Positions 21,121-22,827 of a DNA stretch of 22,827 bases are shown one piece after another; within the stretch, counting starts at the first letter, position 1; each line of letters opens with the position of its first letter. The notes under the pieces are model-generated. The model worked only from the letters and a program-made list of their open reading frames with translations. It ran no database searches and had not been told where the DNA came from. The translations under genes were made by a program, and so were the position numbers. Origin of the DNA: a virus; IMG/VR virus record IMGVR_UViG_3300047551_003799, positions 1-22,827 of that record, one strand, 5' to 3'.

Positions 21121-22827
21121 CTATTCTCCTAAGTCAAAATAGGAGCGATTAGCGTCGTCGTATCCGAGCCATTCGTTCAGGTGACGCAAGGTTTCTTCGT
21201 CGTTTGGTAGTGGCGTGATTTCCCCATCATAATCAGCACCCACCGGCTCCAAAGAATGACCACAATTAAACGCAGAGGGCGGGCAAGCTTTCGCCCAAAA
21301 CTCAGGATCGTTCGGGAAAACTTTACCCTCTAATGCTGTGTGGGATTCACGCGGGTTTTGGGCCTCACGGATGCGGATATATCTGACATAGGGCGCACCT
21401 TGAATTGATCGCCATACCTCACGTCGGCGCTGTTGCTCCTGTTGCAATCGCTCGATAGATAGAGCGTCAAAAGTAAGGGCGTTTAATGCAGGATTAGGCT
21501 GATCAGAAATAGGTTGATTGCTATCACCAGCAAGGGCGGGATCAGGGTTTTCAACTCTCCCCACGGGTCGTAGTGAAACATCGGAATTCTCTTCCTTGGG
21601 TGCAAATTTCACCCCATAGATTTCCTCGCAGTAAGTTGGGTCTAAAAGTAGTCCGGTTGCCTGCGATAGTTTTTGATCTCGATCCGCTCGCTCGGTTAGA
21701 TTCTCGACATCATCAAAGTCACGCCAAATTGTTGGCGGTTTGGCCGATGGCATGTTGAGCCGCACAATCCATTCAGCCAGGGTATTTAGCACCCCATAGC
21801 TAAGAGCGTCGGCATCGGCTTTTGCTAACCGCATTGCCACCCGTTCAGCCACTTCATCACGGGCCCGCGATCCGCCGCCTTGGGACTGATTGACTAATGC
21901 CGTTTGCCCACCGATGAGCCTTGAGATTTGCGAATCTAGGTATTCGCACATTTCCTGCTGAATCGCTCGATCACTTCGCGACGACTCAAGGAAATCCAAC
22001 ACCACACCATCGGGGGCGATTAAGTGATGCTCGGGTGCGAAGATTTCTAGAAACGCCTGCACCTCTTTATAGATGGGGTGGTTTTGGTCAACACCGGCCG
22101 GCATGATCGCCCTGATCAAGGCCGCGGCCCGGGCCACTGCAACCAACCAATCCTTAAGAGCATCTTTTTTAAATTCTGCGAACCACCAAAGAGCCGATCC
22201 GATTCCACTGCCGTAGGGGTTGCCCGACTGTGACCCCCACGAATGGATCAGGATCCGGTAAGGCTGGGTCAAGAATTCCCCTCGAAAAGGGTTTGACTTG
22301 GTGAGGATTTTGATCGCGTAGTCTTGGTGGGTTTGGGCGTTCCGAGGCGTTTCGCTCGTGACCAGGTCGAACTTAATCCGGCGTGAGGGGACGGGCCGCA
22401 ATGAATCGATCTTCCAGCCCGAACCATCCCGCGCCCATCGCACCTCGATTGGCTTGTACCCGTAGAGGATTGCTGACAGCCAGGCCAAACAGGCCGCGTC
22501 AAAATTTACCGAAGCCGGAGCGCCCGCCTGCCGTTCTTTCCCCGCCCAACGAATCCCCAGCAATTGTTGTTCGACTAACTCAGCGGCCTTGCGATCAACC
22601 CTGCGATCTGATGCAGGGATCACGCGCACCTCGCGTCCGATTACCGCTTGGAAACGATTTTCCAGGCAGGCTCGAACATGCGGATCATTCAGCAGCTTCT
22701 CGTACTTGGAAACGTCCGAGCCAAGCTGTCGAGATAGCAGCGTATCTTCGAGCGGGATAGCTCCATCGGCTAACCAAAGTTTCGGGTCGTTTTCAAAACC
22801 AATCAGACGACGGGCGGCGGTTCGCAT
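21121..22827 (-). CDS. Portal protein (Mu gp29/DUF935 type) fused to a MuF-like C-terminus
   Basis: A 568-aa protein starting at the window edge; the ATG is plausible but its ribosome site is out of view. The N-terminal two-thirds match the DUF935 portal family of Mu: YEKLLNDPHVRACLENRFQA, AELVEQQLLGI, YGYKPIEVRWA, RILIHSWGSQSGNPYGSGIG (conserved NPYG.G) and LIGGQTALVNQSQGGGSRAR. From about residue 467 the sequence is a MuF-type tail (REVWRSIQGAPYVRYIRIR, SHTALEGKVF, ACPPSAFNCGHSLEP). In Mu, gp29 and gp30 (F) are separate genes; here portal and the terminal part of the F domain are on one chain. The usual NCxC motif reads NCGHS, so the second Cys is replaced by His. The stop lies 3 bases before the next start. 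Confidence 0.9.
   Translation of the reverse strand: MRTAARRLIGFENDPKLWLADGAIPLEDTLLSRQLGSDVSKYEKLLNDPHVRACLENRFQAVIGREVRVIPASDRRVDRKAAELVEQQLLGIRWAGKERQAGAPASVNFDAACLAWLSAILYGYKPIEVRWARDGSGWKIDSLRPVPSRRIKFDLVTSETPRNAQTHQDYAIKILTKSNPFRGEFLTQPYRILIHSWGSQSGNPYGSGIGSALWWFAEFKKDALKDWLVAVARAAALIRAIMPAGVDQNHPIYKEVQAFLEIFAPEHHLIAPDGVVLDFLESSRSDRAIQQEMCEYLDSQISRLIGGQTALVNQSQGGGSRARDEVAERVAMRLAKADADALSYGVLNTLAEWIVRLNMPSAKPPTIWRDFDDVENLTERADRDQKLSQATGLLLDPTYCEEIYGVKFAPKEENSDVSLRPVGRVENPDPALAGDSNQPISDQPNPALNALTFDALSIERLQQEQQRRREVWRSIQGAPYVRYIRIREAQNPRESHTALEGKVFPNDPEFWAKACPPSAFNCGHSLEPVGADYDGEITPLPNDEETLRHLNEWLGYDDANRSYFDLGE

Noticed and set aside
1-22827. Transposase, Mu-type ends, attachment sites, tRNA genes
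   Set aside because: No such sequence was recognised in the window, so integration mode cannot be stated.

Overview
The window is most of the structural (late) region of a contractile-tailed, Mu/P2-type phage or prophage, probably from a cyanobacterium. The host call rests on four copies of the cyanobacterial HIP1 octamer GCGATCGC (4262, 9891, 10399, 15387) and on moderately GC-rich base composition. No host housekeeping gene, integrase, transposase, terminase, tRNA, rRNA or CRISPR array is visible. Whether this is an integrated prophage or a free phage genome cannot be decided here.

Layout. Almost all genes are on the minus strand, so the transcriptional order runs from 22827 down to 1600. 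First block: a portal protein carrying a MuF-like C-terminus (21121-22827), a P2 gpI-type tail protein, a long tail fibre (18512-20278), a small helical protein, a P2 gpH-type tail-collar protein, a fibre-like protein with discoidin-like and YVTN beta-propeller domains (15683-17596), a second small helical protein, and a Mu gpG-like tail-completion protein (14811-15209). A plus-strand tandem-HTH regulator (14368-14829) interrupts the block. Second block: Mu gpI-type protease with a possible nested scaffold, capsid decoration protein, major capsid protein, a 67-aa protein, gp36-like and gp37-like connector proteins, tail sheath (7953-10031), two membrane proteins that look like a lysis pair, tail tube, tail assembly chaperone with a -1 frameshift extension, tape measure (2626-5982) and gpU-like tail terminator (1600-2085). 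A plus-strand moron with its own terminator and two tandem hairpin repeats lies between tape measure and gpU. The left end (1-1619) holds three plus-strand genes of uncertain function, the first with a possible sliding-clamp-like segment.

The head genes are Mu-like and the tail genes P2/Mu-like. Junctions are very tight (TAATG, ATGA and TAGTG overlaps), implying translational coupling. The fibre/receptor module sits inside the head genes, between portal and gpG, which differs from Mu and P2. The baseplate genes expected with gpI and gpU (V, W, J, D, X types) are not in the window.

Most unusual points: a beta-rich repeat module shared by the sheath and the gp36-like connector; the portal/MuF fusion; the YVTN-propeller fibre; the putative holin/spanin pair between sheath and tube; two minus-strand terminator-like hairpins buried inside opposing plus-strand genes; the tandem hairpin repeats after the moron; and the excess of GCGGCCGC octamers over HIP1.
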